A program made the position numbers and the translations under genes. Below, piece by piece: positions 44,101-51,216 of a DNA stretch of 64,000 bases; position 1 is the first letter of the stretch, and each line of letters begins with the position of its first letter. The stretch comes from Erysipelothrix tonsillarum DSM 14972. GTDB taxonomy: Bacteria; Bacillota_I; Bacilli_A; Erysipelotrichales; Erysipelotrichaceae. Below the pieces are notes generated by a model, which was not told the DNA's origin, did not search any database, and saw only the letters and a program-made list of their open reading frames with translations. The stretch covers positions 124,001 to 188,000 of the forward strand of contig NZ_KB892377.1 of NCBI RefSeq assembly GCF_000373785.1. Reading direction: 5' to 3'.

Positions 44101-46085
44101 AAGAAGGTGGACGATACTTCCTCGAAATGGATGCTGTTGATGATAACTATCTCATTCAATCATCCGTGGTACAAATGTATAACAATGCCCCAATTTGGTC
44201 AGCAAAACTCTTTGAAAAGAGTACCTCTAGTGAACCTGTTTCGAAACACACTATTAAAGTAGATGTAACGGATTTTGAAAACAGCAAAGTGATGGTAAGC
44301 CTGATCGATAGTGGCTACAATGAATCCGATTATGTTATTGAATTACCAGGATTTAAAGCACTTTCACTAAGTTCAGAGTCTGTGGATTTAGACATAGAAC
44401 AAAGCGTTAAAATTCATGTTGTACAAGGTTCAAGTGAAGGAATGGTTTGGACTTCAGATGATAATGTGATTGCTTCTGTTGTTGATGGTGTGATTACCGG
44501 ACACAGCGCAGGTCAAGCAACCATTACCGCCAAAAATGCAAAAGGCGAATCGGCACAAGTTGTCGTAAACGTATCGGAAGGTGAAGTGGTAAGTTCAATG
44601 ACCCTCACAACAGATGAGATGCATTTGGTTGCTGGTAAAACAGGAATGATTGATATCGCTTCAGTTGAACCTGCAGGAACAAAAGTTGAATTTGATGAGG
44701 TCATTTGGTCTATCGATGATGAATCGGTTGCGACAGTTGATGTAAACCCTGATTATTCAGCAACCGTTACCGCCAAAAATATCACTGACCGTACAGCAAC
44801 CGTGACAGCAACGTATCGTGGGGTATCAGCTTCAGCTGTGGTAGCTGTATCACCAGTAGGCACAATTACGCCAACGTATACAGGAACAAACGTAGTTATC
44901 CCAGTAGGGTATCCATTTGAGCTTGGTGCTAAAGATTCTACGAGCAGCCCAATTACTTGGTCTGTTGCTGATTCGGATATCGTGTCAATAGACTCGGATG
45001 CGTACGGTGCTGAAATCATAGGACTTAAAGTTGGAAAAACGGTTGTGACAGCAACATCAGCTAATGGTACTTTGGATTTCGATGTTACGGTCGTATCAAA
45101 CTTTAAAGCACCGATTTCATTCAACTTCAATGAAACACTCTATGAAGGTGAAGTAGGCGATGAAATGCCATTTAACTATATTTTTGATGGCTTTGGAGAT
45201 GTTGAGGATATCGTTTCGATTAAAGCAAATAAAGAGAATGTTATCGATATTCAAGCAGATAAATTTGTAGCGATGAATGAAGGCAAAGTCCAAGTAACGG
45301 CGAAAGCAATCAACGGGGCTAAGGCAACGACGATTGTACATGTTGTTGACCCAGCACGTGATTCATTAAACAGTCTAATTACAGATACGAATGTCTTAGA
45401 TGCTTCTGTCTATACACCAGCATCTTGGGAAACTTTAGCGAATGCTCTTAAAGAAGCAAACGATGCGCTCGCTGCTGGAAATCAAACCCATGATGATTAT
45501 GTGGCATTAATGGATGCAATCAATCAAGCGGTGCTCGGATTAAAAGTAGCAGTAACCAATCTTCCAGAAACGGTAACCGTACAAGTTGGTGATCAATTCA
45601 CATTGGATCCTAAACCGGTTGGCGGAGCATGGGATTTTGATACATCGTATCTTGATGGCACTGCAGTCAGTGCTTCATTAACACGCGGACCATCGTCACG
45701 CATGATGTTTACGGCTCTTAAAGCCGGAGATACCGTCGTAACGTATGAGTCAGCAGAAGGTGTCAAGTACTCAGTAGCAATTACGATTAAAAATAAAGCC
45801 GGTGAAAAACCTGGTGGTGGAAACACGCCTGGTGGCAATAAACCCGGTGGTGGCAATACCCCAGGTGATCACAAGCCTGGTGAAATCAAGCCCGGAGTGA
45901 ATCCTCCGACAACGGGGAATGCATCCGGTACGGGTAATGGTTCTGCACAAAATCAAAATAATGCGGAAGCAACCTTGCCAGATTCAGGTGTTCATGTCGA
46001 TTATTCTGCCTTGATTATGGGAATTCTCGTCATCAGTGGTGGTCTCTTCATTATGGTGAAGAATCAACGTAAGCACGAAAACTAA
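41136..46085 (+). CDS. Sortase-anchored subtilisin-like surface protease (lactocepin/C5a-peptidase type)
   Basis: The 1649-residue protein has a signal peptide (about 1-29), an I9-like prodomain, and an S8 protease domain with Asp191 (VLDTGLDTSHP), His269 (HGTHVAG) and Ser592 (GTSMASP). A PA domain is inserted at about 420-530. Beta-rich Fn3-like domains follow (680-1080), then BIG2-like repeats (about 1085-1390), a FIVAR-type helical module (LNSLITDTNVLDASVYT, near 1410-1470) and a Gly/Pro-rich wall spacer. The C-terminus has LPDSG (1614-1618), a helix and a charged tail. This is the plan of streptococcal cell-envelope proteases. Its substrate, host or nutritional, is unknown. Confidence 0.93.
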   Translation: MKKTYSSIALSVLSTALVFTSVSMNPVYADDTLKAKRVNDENIKRPINENENSIDDLSDVVDENEVVSIIVELHDAPIIETMDLDNSRAVINEQENLIETQEAVIEEIKQQVTQEELDVEYHYTVAMNGFSFKGAIKDIKQIDSLKSVKRAFRERRYYIPQMKYSNETVNATQVWNNSNYRGEGLTVAVLDTGLDTSHPAFSVDPVNPRYSKDDIQTIMDTHELHAESSVSNLDATDTYINDKVVYQFDYADEDNNVNPSVEKVGDLAHGTHVAGTVAGNNGSDFKGIAPEAQLMIFKVFSNFEKGAGDSVLFAALEDALMLDVDVINMSLGTPSGFIQDPDHAVNDVYKRITDAGIIVDVSAGNSTTAAQENLWGLNLTLSENMDNGIVGSPSTLNGSLSVASVDNTVMTSYIIESNGRRIPFTDTPISFMHFLNQGEMDVVVVPGIGTPEDIASVKDELNGNIALIERGTIGFNTKVQNAEKANAKGVIIYDNIDGPLLNMVSDDNAIPAIFISHEDGEFIKNHPDKKVKVNETMDESAVNTASLPSDFSSMGTTNSLSIKPEISAPGGHIYSAYPTQSGKPYDSMSGTSMASPNVAGGSALVKQAVMDRNPSMNKVDAMKLTNNLLMSTAIPVVSPDNGAHYPVRKQGSGMMDVNAAVLTNAYLTMDPSKTIDGSDRPKVELGDDVNQTGAYSFDFNVVNVSDHAITYNVESFISVPDVEEHVIDGTTRIFMKDTNINPSFIDAGSDASVTVQPHSETSIHIEIKLDEATKTYLNSNFKNGAYVEGFTYLRAAGEVDLSIPFLGFYGDWEKAPIFDKSSWFDEEDESSNFTHIIGSSIGTQGGGALLGQNLLDGSDHSINKEMFTISPNGDYIFDSIDIIQIGQVRNADTMNFVVKDKVSGQEVYRMTYDQVVKTRYIKEANQQVPGILFQDLEPIGENLADGKYELLIQGDIGYRDGVDDTYAIDLLVDTVEPVIDKGGAYKITEEGGRYFLEMDAVDDNYLIQSSVVQMYNNAPIWSAKLFEKSTSSEPVSKHTIKVDVTDFENSKVMVSLIDSGYNESDYVIELPGFKALSLSSESVDLDIEQSVKIHVVQGSSEGMVWTSDDNVIASVVDGVITGHSAGQATITAKNAKGESAQVVVNVSEGEVVSSMTLTTDEMHLVAGKTGMIDIASVEPAGTKVEFDEVIWSIDDESVATVDVNPDYSATVTAKNITDRTATVTATYRGVSASAVVAVSPVGTITPTYTGTNVVIPVGYPFELGAKDSTSSPITWSVADSDIVSIDSDAYGAEIIGLKVGKTVVTATSANGTLDFDVTVVSNFKAPISFNFNETLYEGEVGDEMPFNYIFDGFGDVEDIVSIKANKENVIDIQADKFVAMNEGKVQVTAKAINGAKATTIVHVVDPARDSLNSLITDTNVLDASVYTPASWETLANALKEANDALAAGNQTHDDYVALMDAINQAVLGLKVAVTNLPETVTVQVGDQFTLDPKPVGGAWDFDTSYLDGTAVSASLTRGPSSRMMFTALKAGDTVVTYESAEGVKYSVAITIKNKAGEKPGGGNTPGGNKPGGGNTPGDHKPGEIKPGVNPPTTGNASGTGNGSAQNQNNAEATLPDSGVHVDYSALIMGILVISGGLFIMVKNQRKHEN

Positions 46086-46101
46086 AGATTTTAAGCATAA
46101 A

Positions 46102-46137
46102 AAAGCTCAATCATGATTTATGATTGAGCTTTCTTTT
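46102..46137. terminator. Bidirectional terminator between the subtilase and the kinase-like gene
   Basis: 13-bp arms AAAGCTCAATCAT (46102-46114) and ATGATTGAGCTTT (46120-46132), with A- and T-rich flanks on the two sides. It overlaps the 3' end of the minus-strand gene. Confidence 0.92.
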
Positions 46138-46952
46138 GCAAACACTTCTTGTAAGCGTTTGTATTTTAAATCCGCAATATCACGGTAAATAGGATCCTTG
46201 TGTGACTCAAACATCATCATGGCCCATGAACACCAAAGGGCATGATGTGCGATTTCAAAGACATCGAGTTTTCTTTGAAGGTCAGGTGTAGGTAAAGCAC
46301 CAAAATAAGCACAGTAGAAGCGATTGCGCAATACAGGATCCGTAATATCATTCTCTGTCAAAAAAGACATGACATCGGAGCATGGGTCGTTATCCATGGC
46401 GTATTCAAAGTCAATAAGATAATCATGGTCTTTGGTAAATAAGAAATTACCGGGAACTAAATCATTGTGACATAAACTCGGCTGTTGATGGGAGAAAGCA
46501 TCGGCTTGATCCATGATATCAACAACAAAGCTTAAGTCAAAAAATGGTTCTCGAATACGGCTTTGGTATATTTGGAAATGTTCTTTAATACTGAATACTT
46601 TTCCTGATTTTAATTTTAAATGATGCAACTTACGCATAAGTTCCGCGGCACGTTCGATGTACTCAAGTGTAAAAGTTTGTGCGTGTTCAACGTAATGGGC
46701 ACATTTGATACCGGAATGGTGATTATAATAAACAAGGTGGGGCTCAAGATGGTAGGGTTCAATGAGATTAAGAACGAAGCCTTCATGTTTATAGTCAAAT
46801 AATCCTTCATTTTCCTGCTTAGGCATTCTTAAAACCACATCATGACTAAGTGTACGAACATGATAATTATCGTTCGTTAGACCGGTATCGATGCGTTCAA
46901 TTTCAAGAGGGTTTTCTCCAAGTATCTGTTCAATCGTTTTTTGAATTTTCAT
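46107..46952 (-). CDS. Choline/ethanolamine kinase-like phosphotransferase
   Basis: The 281-residue protein belongs to the APH/choline kinase superfamily. It has the N-terminal IDTGLTNDNYHV motif, the Brenner motif LCHNDLVPGNFLF (catalytic Asp) and YLIDFEYAMDNDP (metal-binding Asp). LicA choline kinases and Bacillus YtmP-like proteins share these motifs, so the substrate cannot be fixed by eye. No lic transporter or transferase genes are next to it. There is no Shine-Dalgarno before ATG 46952; an extended -10 lies 6 nt upstream, suggesting a leaderless mRNA. Confidence 0.82.
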   Translation of the reverse strand: MKIQKTIEQILGENPLEIERIDTGLTNDNYHVRTLSHDVVLRMPKQENEGLFDYKHEGFVLNLIEPYHLEPHLVYYNHHSGIKCAHYVEHAQTFTLEYIERAAELMRKLHHLKLKSGKVFSIKEHFQIYQSRIREPFFDLSFVVDIMDQADAFSHQQPSLCHNDLVPGNFLFTKDHDYLIDFEYAMDNDPCSDVMSFLTENDITDPVLRNRFYCAYFGALPTPDLQRKLDVFEIAHHALWCSWAMMMFESHKDPIYRDIADLKYKRLQEVFAKESSIINHD

Positions 46953-46958
46953 AGTGTA

Positions 46959-46967
46959 ATTATAGCA
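46959..46967 (-). promoter_or_regulatory. Extended -10 of the kinase-like gene, leaderless geometry
   Basis: On the minus strand TG (46967-46966), one base, TATAAT (46964-46959), then 6 nt to ATG 46952. Transcription is expected to start at or next to the start codon. Confidence 0.7.
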
Positions 46968-46971
46968 TAAG

Positions 46972-46980
46972 TGTTATAAT
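46972..46980 (+). promoter_or_regulatory. Extended -10 promoter of rdgB
   Basis: TG (46972-46973), one base, TATAAT (46975-46980). It is divergent from, and only 8 bp away from, the kinase-like gene's promoter. Confidence 0.7.
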
Positions 46981-47003
46981 TTCATAAGACTTGGAGGTAT
47001 TCT

Positions 47004-47582
47004 ATGGAACTATTGATTGCAAGCCATAACAAAGGAAAAATAAAAGAGTTTAAAGAACTTTTAGAACCTTTGGGCTATTCAGTGCTCAGTGCTCATGATT
47101 ACGACATCTCAATGGATGATGTTGTGGAAGATAAATTAACATTTCGAGAAAACGCACGCATTAAGTCGAAATACGTATCTGAGAAGACGGGTCTTACGGT
47201 AATTTCAGATGATTCGGGTTTAGTGATTGATGCTTTACCAGATATCTTGGGTGTTAAATCAGCACGCTTTATGGGTGAAGATACTCCGTATGAAATTAAA
47301 AATAAAGCGATTTTACAAAGACTTGAGTGTGAGTCCGTGCGAACAGCTCATTTTCATTGCGCGATTTCCCTTTACGGCCCGGATTGTGATGAGGTTTTTG
47401 AAGGTGTTGTTATGGGTGAAATTGGTCCGATAAGCGATAGTGGGACCGGGTTTGGTTATGACCCCATCTTTTATCCTGACGGTTATAATCAATCGTTTGC
47501 GCAGATGACACGTGAAGCGAAAAATAAAATATCACACCGAGGTCAAGCGGTACAGCTGCTGTTGAATTACCTAAGGGGGTAA
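47004..47582 (+). CDS. rdgB: Non-canonical purine NTP pyrophosphatase (RdgB/HAM1)
   Basis: RdgB removes ITP, dITP and XTP from the nucleotide pool. The 192-residue protein has the N-terminal IASHNKGKIKEFKELL, the SDDSGLVIDAL box, and FGYDPIFYPDGY followed by KNKISHRGQAV. These are the substrate- and metal-binding motifs of the family. ATG 47004 follows TTGGAGG. It precedes the DUF1461 gene by 2 nt and starts an operon with it and trmL. Confidence 0.95.
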   Translation: MELLIASHNKGKIKEFKELLEPLGYSVLSAHDYDISMDDVVEDKLTFRENARIKSKYVSEKTGLTVISDDSGLVIDALPDILGVKSARFMGEDTPYEIKNKAILQRLECESVRTAHFHCAISLYGPDCDEVFEGVVMGEIGPISDSGTGFGYDPIFYPDGYNQSFAQMTREAKNKISHRGQAVQLLLNYLRG

Positions 47583-47584
47583 CG

Positions 47585-48304
47585 ATGAAACGAAAACTCT
47601 ATGGATTTGCAGTAATCGTCTTTATGGTTTGTATGATGATTACGGCCATCGATATCTTATCGTTTAATAAGCATTACTATAAAGTGTCTTACGAACGAGA
47701 TCATACAGCTGAGAAAATCGGCATTACCGAACTTGAATTGGAGAAAGTAACGGAAAACCTCTTGAATTATCTTAAAGATCGAGAACCGGAGCTTTCGGAA
47801 ACGGTTATTATTGATGGCACAACAGTTCCCATGTTTAACCAACGGGAACGTGAACATATGAAGGATGTCAAAGATTTGTACCAAAAAGCGATGCTTACAC
47901 GAAATTTGGGAATGATCTTTGTTGCTATCATGGTTGTAATTAGTTTAGGGTCGGGTGACTATCTTGACCTTGTTTTAAATCGTGATATTTTGGGTGCTTC
48001 AATGCTGGTCCTCCTTATGGTGTTTGGCACAATTGGTGTGATTGCGATTTTAGATTTTGATACGTTCTGGTTTACATTCCATAACATTGTATTTACCAAT
48101 GATTTATGGCTGCTTAATCCGCGCGTTGATCGATTAATTTTGATGGTACCAGCGTCGTTTTTTATGGGACTAGTATATCGAATTATTGCTGCTGTCGTCG
48201 CAATATTTGCCCTAATGGGCGCAGCCTATTTAGGCTTAGATTGGAAGGTTAAATATGATTCACGTCGTACTATACGAACCGGAGATTCCGCAGAATACCG
48301 GTAA
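47585..48304 (+). CDS. DUF1461/TIGR01906-type integral membrane protein
   Basis: The 239-residue protein has one N-terminal helix (about 6-24), an outer domain with FNKHYYKVSYERDHTAEKIG and FNQREREHMKDVKDLYQKA, and three later helices (about 108-125, 137-160, 188-215). The FNxRExxHMxDVK pattern is the hallmark of the family as I know it, whose function is unknown. Its last 50 nt overlap trmL in another frame, an unusually long overlap. It is cotranscribed with rdgB and trmL. Confidence 0.78.
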   Translation: MKRKLYGFAVIVFMVCMMITAIDILSFNKHYYKVSYERDHTAEKIGITELELEKVTENLLNYLKDREPELSETVIIDGTTVPMFNQREREHMKDVKDLYQKAMLTRNLGMIFVAIMVVISLGSGDYLDLVLNRDILGASMLVLLMVFGTIGVIAILDFDTFWFTFHNIVFTNDLWLLNPRVDRLILMVPASFFMGLVYRIIAAVVAIFALMGAAYLGLDWKVKYDSRRTIRTGDSAEYR

Positions 48305-48767
48305 TATTATGAGAACTTGTGTAGCGAGCGGAGCTACCTTGCATTTAATTGAACCGCTTGGATTTATTTTGGATGAAAAGCGTGTTAAACGCAGTGTAAT
48401 GGATTATTCAGAGGACTTGGTACTCATACGTCACATAGATTGGGAACAATTCTTAGAAACGGTTCAGGGTCCTGTTTTCTATCTCACACGCTATGGTGAA
48501 TATACCCACAGTGATTTTAATTACAGTGCAATTGAAGAAGAAGATATTTATCTTGTTTTTGGAAAAGAGAGTACCGGGATTCCCAAACCAATCTTGAAGG
48601 CAAATTATGATCATTGCTTCCGGATTCCTATGGCTCCCAATGCACGTAGTATGAATCTTTCAAATACCGTTGCAATTTGTGTTTTTGAGGTGCTTCGACA
48701 AATTGGCTATCCGAAGCTTGCAACGCATGAAGTATTAAAAGGCAAGGACTTTTTAAAAGATCAATAG
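48255..48767 (+). CDS. trmL: tRNA (cytidine(34)-2'-O)-methyltransferase TrmL
   Basis: TrmL methylates the wobble base of leucine tRNAs. The 170-residue SPOUT enzyme begins with MIHVVLYEPEIPQNTGNIMR. It carries the knot motifs VFGKESTGIPKPIL and RIPMAPNARSMNLSNTVAI. The start is fixed by the family N-terminus, even though it overlaps the upstream gene by 50 nt. Length is normal. Ribosomes must start inside the preceding reading frame, with GGAAGGTT upstream as a possible site. Confidence 0.95.
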   Translation: MIHVVLYEPEIPQNTGNIMRTCVASGATLHLIEPLGFILDEKRVKRSVMDYSEDLVLIRHIDWEQFLETVQGPVFYLTRYGEYTHSDFNYSAIEEEDIYLVFGKESTGIPKPILKANYDHCFRIPMAPNARSMNLSNTVAICVFEVLRQIGYPKLATHEVLKGKDFLKDQ

Positions 48768-48804
48768 TGTCATGCGACCTTAAATGTACACTGGTGCGGA
48801 TTCG

Positions 48805-48833
48805 TTGAATTCAAAAAAACTTTAAACTATAAT
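48805..48833 (+). promoter_or_regulatory. Promoter of the small membrane protein and ridA
   Basis: TTGAAT (48805-48810), 17 bp, TATAAT (48828-48833). Confidence 0.75.
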
Positions 48834-48854
48834 ATAGGAAATGAGGTGACAAAG

Positions 48855-48995
48855 ATGATTGAAGATATGAATGGATTCTTAAGTTTAGGAAGCCTTCTTG
48901 TGATTGTGGTCGGAACGATTATTGGTTACTTCAAACTGAATAAACGCTTTAAGAAAGATGAAGAAATCGACGAGTACTATCGCGATTTATTGTAG
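48855..48995 (+). CDS. 46-residue single-helix membrane protein
   Basis: The short frame starts MIEDMNGFLS, has one membrane helix (about 11-26, LGSLLVIVVGTIIGYF) and a charged tail with KRFKKDEEIDE ending YYRDLL. It has a good GAGGTGAC site, its own promoter, and lies 12 nt before ridA, whose AGGAGG overlaps its stop region. I do not recognise a family. Conservation with ridA would decide whether it is a real regulator or scaffold. Confidence 0.75.
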   Translation: MIEDMNGFLSLGSLLVIVVGTIIGYFKLNKRFKKDEEIDEYYRDLL

Positions 48996-49007
48996 GAGGC
49001 ATGCAAG

Positions 49008-49445
49008 ATGATTCGGAAACAAATCCGTCCGGAAACGGGTCCCAAATCTGTTGGACCTTATTCAATGGGCTTACAAATTGATAATACGGTTTATGTTTCG
49101 GGACAGTTACCCCTTGATGGCACATCCAGCGTCGTTACTAACGATATTGTGAAACAGACGATTCAGACGATTGAGAACATTGAACGTGTTCTTGAAGCAA
49201 GTGGATTGAGTCTAGGTGATGTGGTGCAAACCACGGTATATCTCACGGATTTTAATGATTTTGATAAGATGAATCAGATGTATGCAATCTATTTTTCGTA
49301 CCCATATCCTGCTCGTAGTTGTGTAGAGGTATCGCGTCTTCCCAAGAATGCGATGATTTCTATTGATTGTGTTGCAGTCTATCGTGGTGAGAGTAATTTT
49401 GAAAATGATGAAGATGAGGAATGTGAGGGTTGTTGTTGCGATTGA
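49008..49445 (+). CDS. RidA/YjgF family reactive-intermediate deaminase with cysteine-rich tail
   Basis: RidA hydrolyses reactive enamine/imine products of PLP enzymes. The 145-residue protein has the family pattern: IRPETGPKSVGPYSMGLQ, VYVSGQLPLD, VVQTTVYLTDFNDF and PARSCVEVSRLPKNAMISID, with the active-site Arg. The fold normally ends near CVAVY; here a 19-residue extension ends in acidic residues and CEGCCCD. Such a tail is not part of the known fold and could bind metal. RBS AGGAGG precedes ATG 49008. Confidence 0.92.
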   Translation: MIRKQIRPETGPKSVGPYSMGLQIDNTVYVSGQLPLDGTSSVVTNDIVKQTIQTIENIERVLEASGLSLGDVVQTTVYLTDFNDFDKMNQMYAIYFSYPYPARSCVEVSRLPKNAMISIDCVAVYRGESNFENDEDEECEGCCCD

Positions 49446-49540
49446 CCCATCCATACCCCATCTTTTTTTTGTCAAACGGGTGGTTGTGTTGTAGTTCACA
49501 TGATTTTCAGTAGAGATTTCAAAAAAATGCTGCTGAACCA

Positions 49541-49568
49541 TTGGGTTTTATCAAAACTATGGTATTAT
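49541..49568 (+). promoter_or_regulatory. Promoter of the yitT-like gene
   Basis: TTGGGT (49541-49546), 16 bp, TATTAT (49563-49568), with TG at 49560-49561 as an extended -10. Confidence 0.6.
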
Positions 49569-49609
49569 CAAAATAGAGTTAAGAAGGGAAGTACTTTTAA
49601 AGTACAGTT

Positions 49610-50497
49610 ATGATAGATATGGAAAATTTAAGGTTAATTAAACCAAAACATATAATTGGGATTGTTATTGGTGCGTTGTTTTCAGCACTTGCTATTAAGA
49701 CCTTTGTTCGCCCTGGAAATTTAATTCCTGCCGGGGCTGGTGGATTAACAATATTATTAATGAAAGAAAGCAGTCGACTTTTCGGTATTGAATTGTCTTA
49801 TGGGATTGTATTCTTCATCATTAACGCAATCGTTTTGATATTTGTTTGGAAAAAACTCGGTCGTCGTTTCCTTGCATTATCATTTCTACATGTTGGTTTG
49901 GTTTCATTGTTTGTGGAAATTCTACCAACGCTTACCGTTTTACCGAACGTTGATCCGAATGACCAATTGATTCTGCTTGCAATTTTTGGTGGGGTCATGA
50001 ATGGAATTGGATCATCCTGTGCACTCAAAGTTGGGGGTTCAGCCGGAGGAACGGATTTTGTGGCTATTTATTACTCAATGGTTAAGAATAAACCAATGTG
50101 GGATAAGATTATGTATTTTAATATCGCCTTGTTGATTTATTCTGGATTTGTTTATGGTTGGATGCTTGCCTTATATTCAATTATTTACCAATTTGTTTCG
50201 ACACAAGTCATTGATCACTATCACGATCGTTACAAACTTTCAAGCTTGCATATTATTACAGATCACCCATCTGAGGTGTCGGATGCTGTGATGGCTGTTA
50301 CGCGTCATGGTATTACTAAAATTGATGGCGTTGGTATGTTTAAACAAAAATATAAGGGCGTTCTTTATATTGTTGTAAATCAATTTGAACTCGCTTGCAT
50401 CGTTGATGCGATTACGGATACAGATCCGAAAGCATTTATTGAAATTTCTTCAGTTGAACGAATCGAAGGGAATTATCGTCAAAAACCATTAGAATAA
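49610..50497 (+). CDS. YitT family membrane protein (DUF161/DUF2179)
   Basis: The 295-residue protein has about five or six membrane helices (from residue 15 to about 200) and a C-terminal cytosolic DUF2179 domain (HGITKIDGVGMFKQKYKGVLY, FIEISSVERIEGNYR). The loop GGSAGGTDFVAIY is a family hallmark. The function of YitT proteins is unknown. The Shine-Dalgarno AAGGGAAG is about 20 nt from the ATG, with a GTACTTT/AAAGTAC hairpin between. ATG 49619 is an alternative start. Confidence 0.88.
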   Translation: MIDMENLRLIKPKHIIGIVIGALFSALAIKTFVRPGNLIPAGAGGLTILLMKESSRLFGIELSYGIVFFIINAIVLIFVWKKLGRRFLALSFLHVGLVSLFVEILPTLTVLPNVDPNDQLILLAIFGGVMNGIGSSCALKVGGSAGGTDFVAIYYSMVKNKPMWDKIMYFNIALLIYSGFVYGWMLALYSIIYQFVSTQVIDHYHDRYKLSSLHIITDHPSEVSDAVMAVTRHGITKIDGVGMFKQKYKGVLYIVVNQFELACIVDAITDTDPKAFIEISSVERIEGNYRQKPLE

Positions 50498-50518
50498 GTA
50501 TGTTTACTTATTCTTTTT
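50491..50518 (+). terminator. Intrinsic terminator after the yitT-like gene
   Basis: AGAATAAGTA (50491-50500) and TACTTATTCT (50505-50514) around TGTT, then Ts. It overlaps the stop codon. Confidence 0.85.
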
Positions 50519-50561
50519 CTTTTTTAATTATTTATATTTTCACCAAAAGGAAGGTGCATCG

Positions 50562-50987
50562 ATGAAACAAGAAATTATACATATTGCCTTAGTTGTTGCA
50601 GATTATGATGAAGCATTGGATTTTTACATGAATAAACTGAATTTTGAATTGATTGAGGATACGCATCAACCAGAACAAAATAAACGTTGGGTTGTGATTG
50701 CACCGCCCCATGCTCAAGGGACAACGATTTTGTTAGCACAAGCATCTAAACCGGAGCAAGTGCCTTATATCGGTAATCAATCGGGTAATCGAGTATTTTT
50801 GTTTTTGGGTACGGATGATTTTGATCGTGATTATCAAGCGATGCAATCGGTCGGTATCGATTTTGTACGCCAACCTAAGGTTGCAGATTATGGCAAAGTT
50901 GCTGTATTTCAAGACCTTTATGGTAATCTTTGGGACTTAGTTCAATTTAATGATGATCATCCCATGGCATGGCGTGTAAAAGCGTAA
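50562..50987 (+). CDS. VOC (glyoxalase/bleomycin-resistance) family protein
   Basis: The 141-residue protein shows the paired beta-alpha-beta-beta-beta fold: IHIALVVADYDEALDFYMNKL at the start and VFQDLYGNLWDLVQ at the end, with His, Glu-like and other metal-ligand positions of the superfamily. The family includes dioxygenases, glyoxalases and antibiotic-binding proteins, so the substrate cannot be told. RBS AAGGAAGG precedes ATG 50562. It stands alone between a terminator and the metK riboswitch. Confidence 0.88.
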   Translation: MKQEIIHIALVVADYDEALDFYMNKLNFELIEDTHQPEQNKRWVVIAPPHAQGTTILLAQASKPEQVPYIGNQSGNRVFLFLGTDDFDRDYQAMQSVGIDFVRQPKVADYGKVAVFQDLYGNLWDLVQFNDDHPMAWRVKA

Positions 50988-51020
50988 TAAGCCAATCAAA
51001 ATTCTTTTCGATTATCGTAG

Positions 51021-51049
51021 TTGCAATTAGAGTACAATTAGTTTAAGAT
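51021..51049 (+). promoter_or_regulatory. Promoter of metK
   Basis: TTGCAA (51021-51026), 17 bp, TAAGAT (51044-51049). Transcription would start just before the aptamer at about 51056. Confidence 0.75.
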
Positions 51050-51056
51050 ATAGGCA

Positions 51057-51193
51057 CGATTATCAAGAGTTGAGGTAGAGAGTTAGCTCATTAACCTCAT
51101 ACCAACCTGCTAGAGCAAGGTGGTACAGCTAACAACGATAAGAAGCTATAGATTTATTTCTGAGCCTTAGTGTTGTTGCTAGGACTTTTTTTT
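51057..51193 (+). promoter_or_regulatory. SAM-I (S-box) riboswitch with terminator
   Basis: P1 is TTATC (51060-51064) with GATAA (51137-51141); the TATCAAGAG box, ACCAACCTGC and GCAAGGTGG are S-box hallmarks. GTTAGCT (51082-51088) pairs with AGCTAAC (51127-51133). The terminator is AGCC.TAG (51163-51170) with CTAGG.CT (51179-51186) and Ts. AGC.AACAAC (51127-51136) can instead pair with GTTGTTGCT (51172-51180), forming an antiterminator when SAM is low. Confidence 0.85.
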
Positions 51194-51216
51194 ATGTCGT
51201 TAGAAAAGAGGCTAGT

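Noticed and set aside
45810-45930. Short repeated Gly/Pro-coding units resembling a repeat array
   Set aside because: They are in frame with the subtilase and encode the wall-spanning PGGGN-type spacer; no CRISPR spacing or leader.
46107-46952. Assignment of the kinase-like gene as licA of a phosphorylcholine cluster
   Set aside because: No licB, licC or licD neighbour in the window, and the motifs are shared with other small-molecule kinases.
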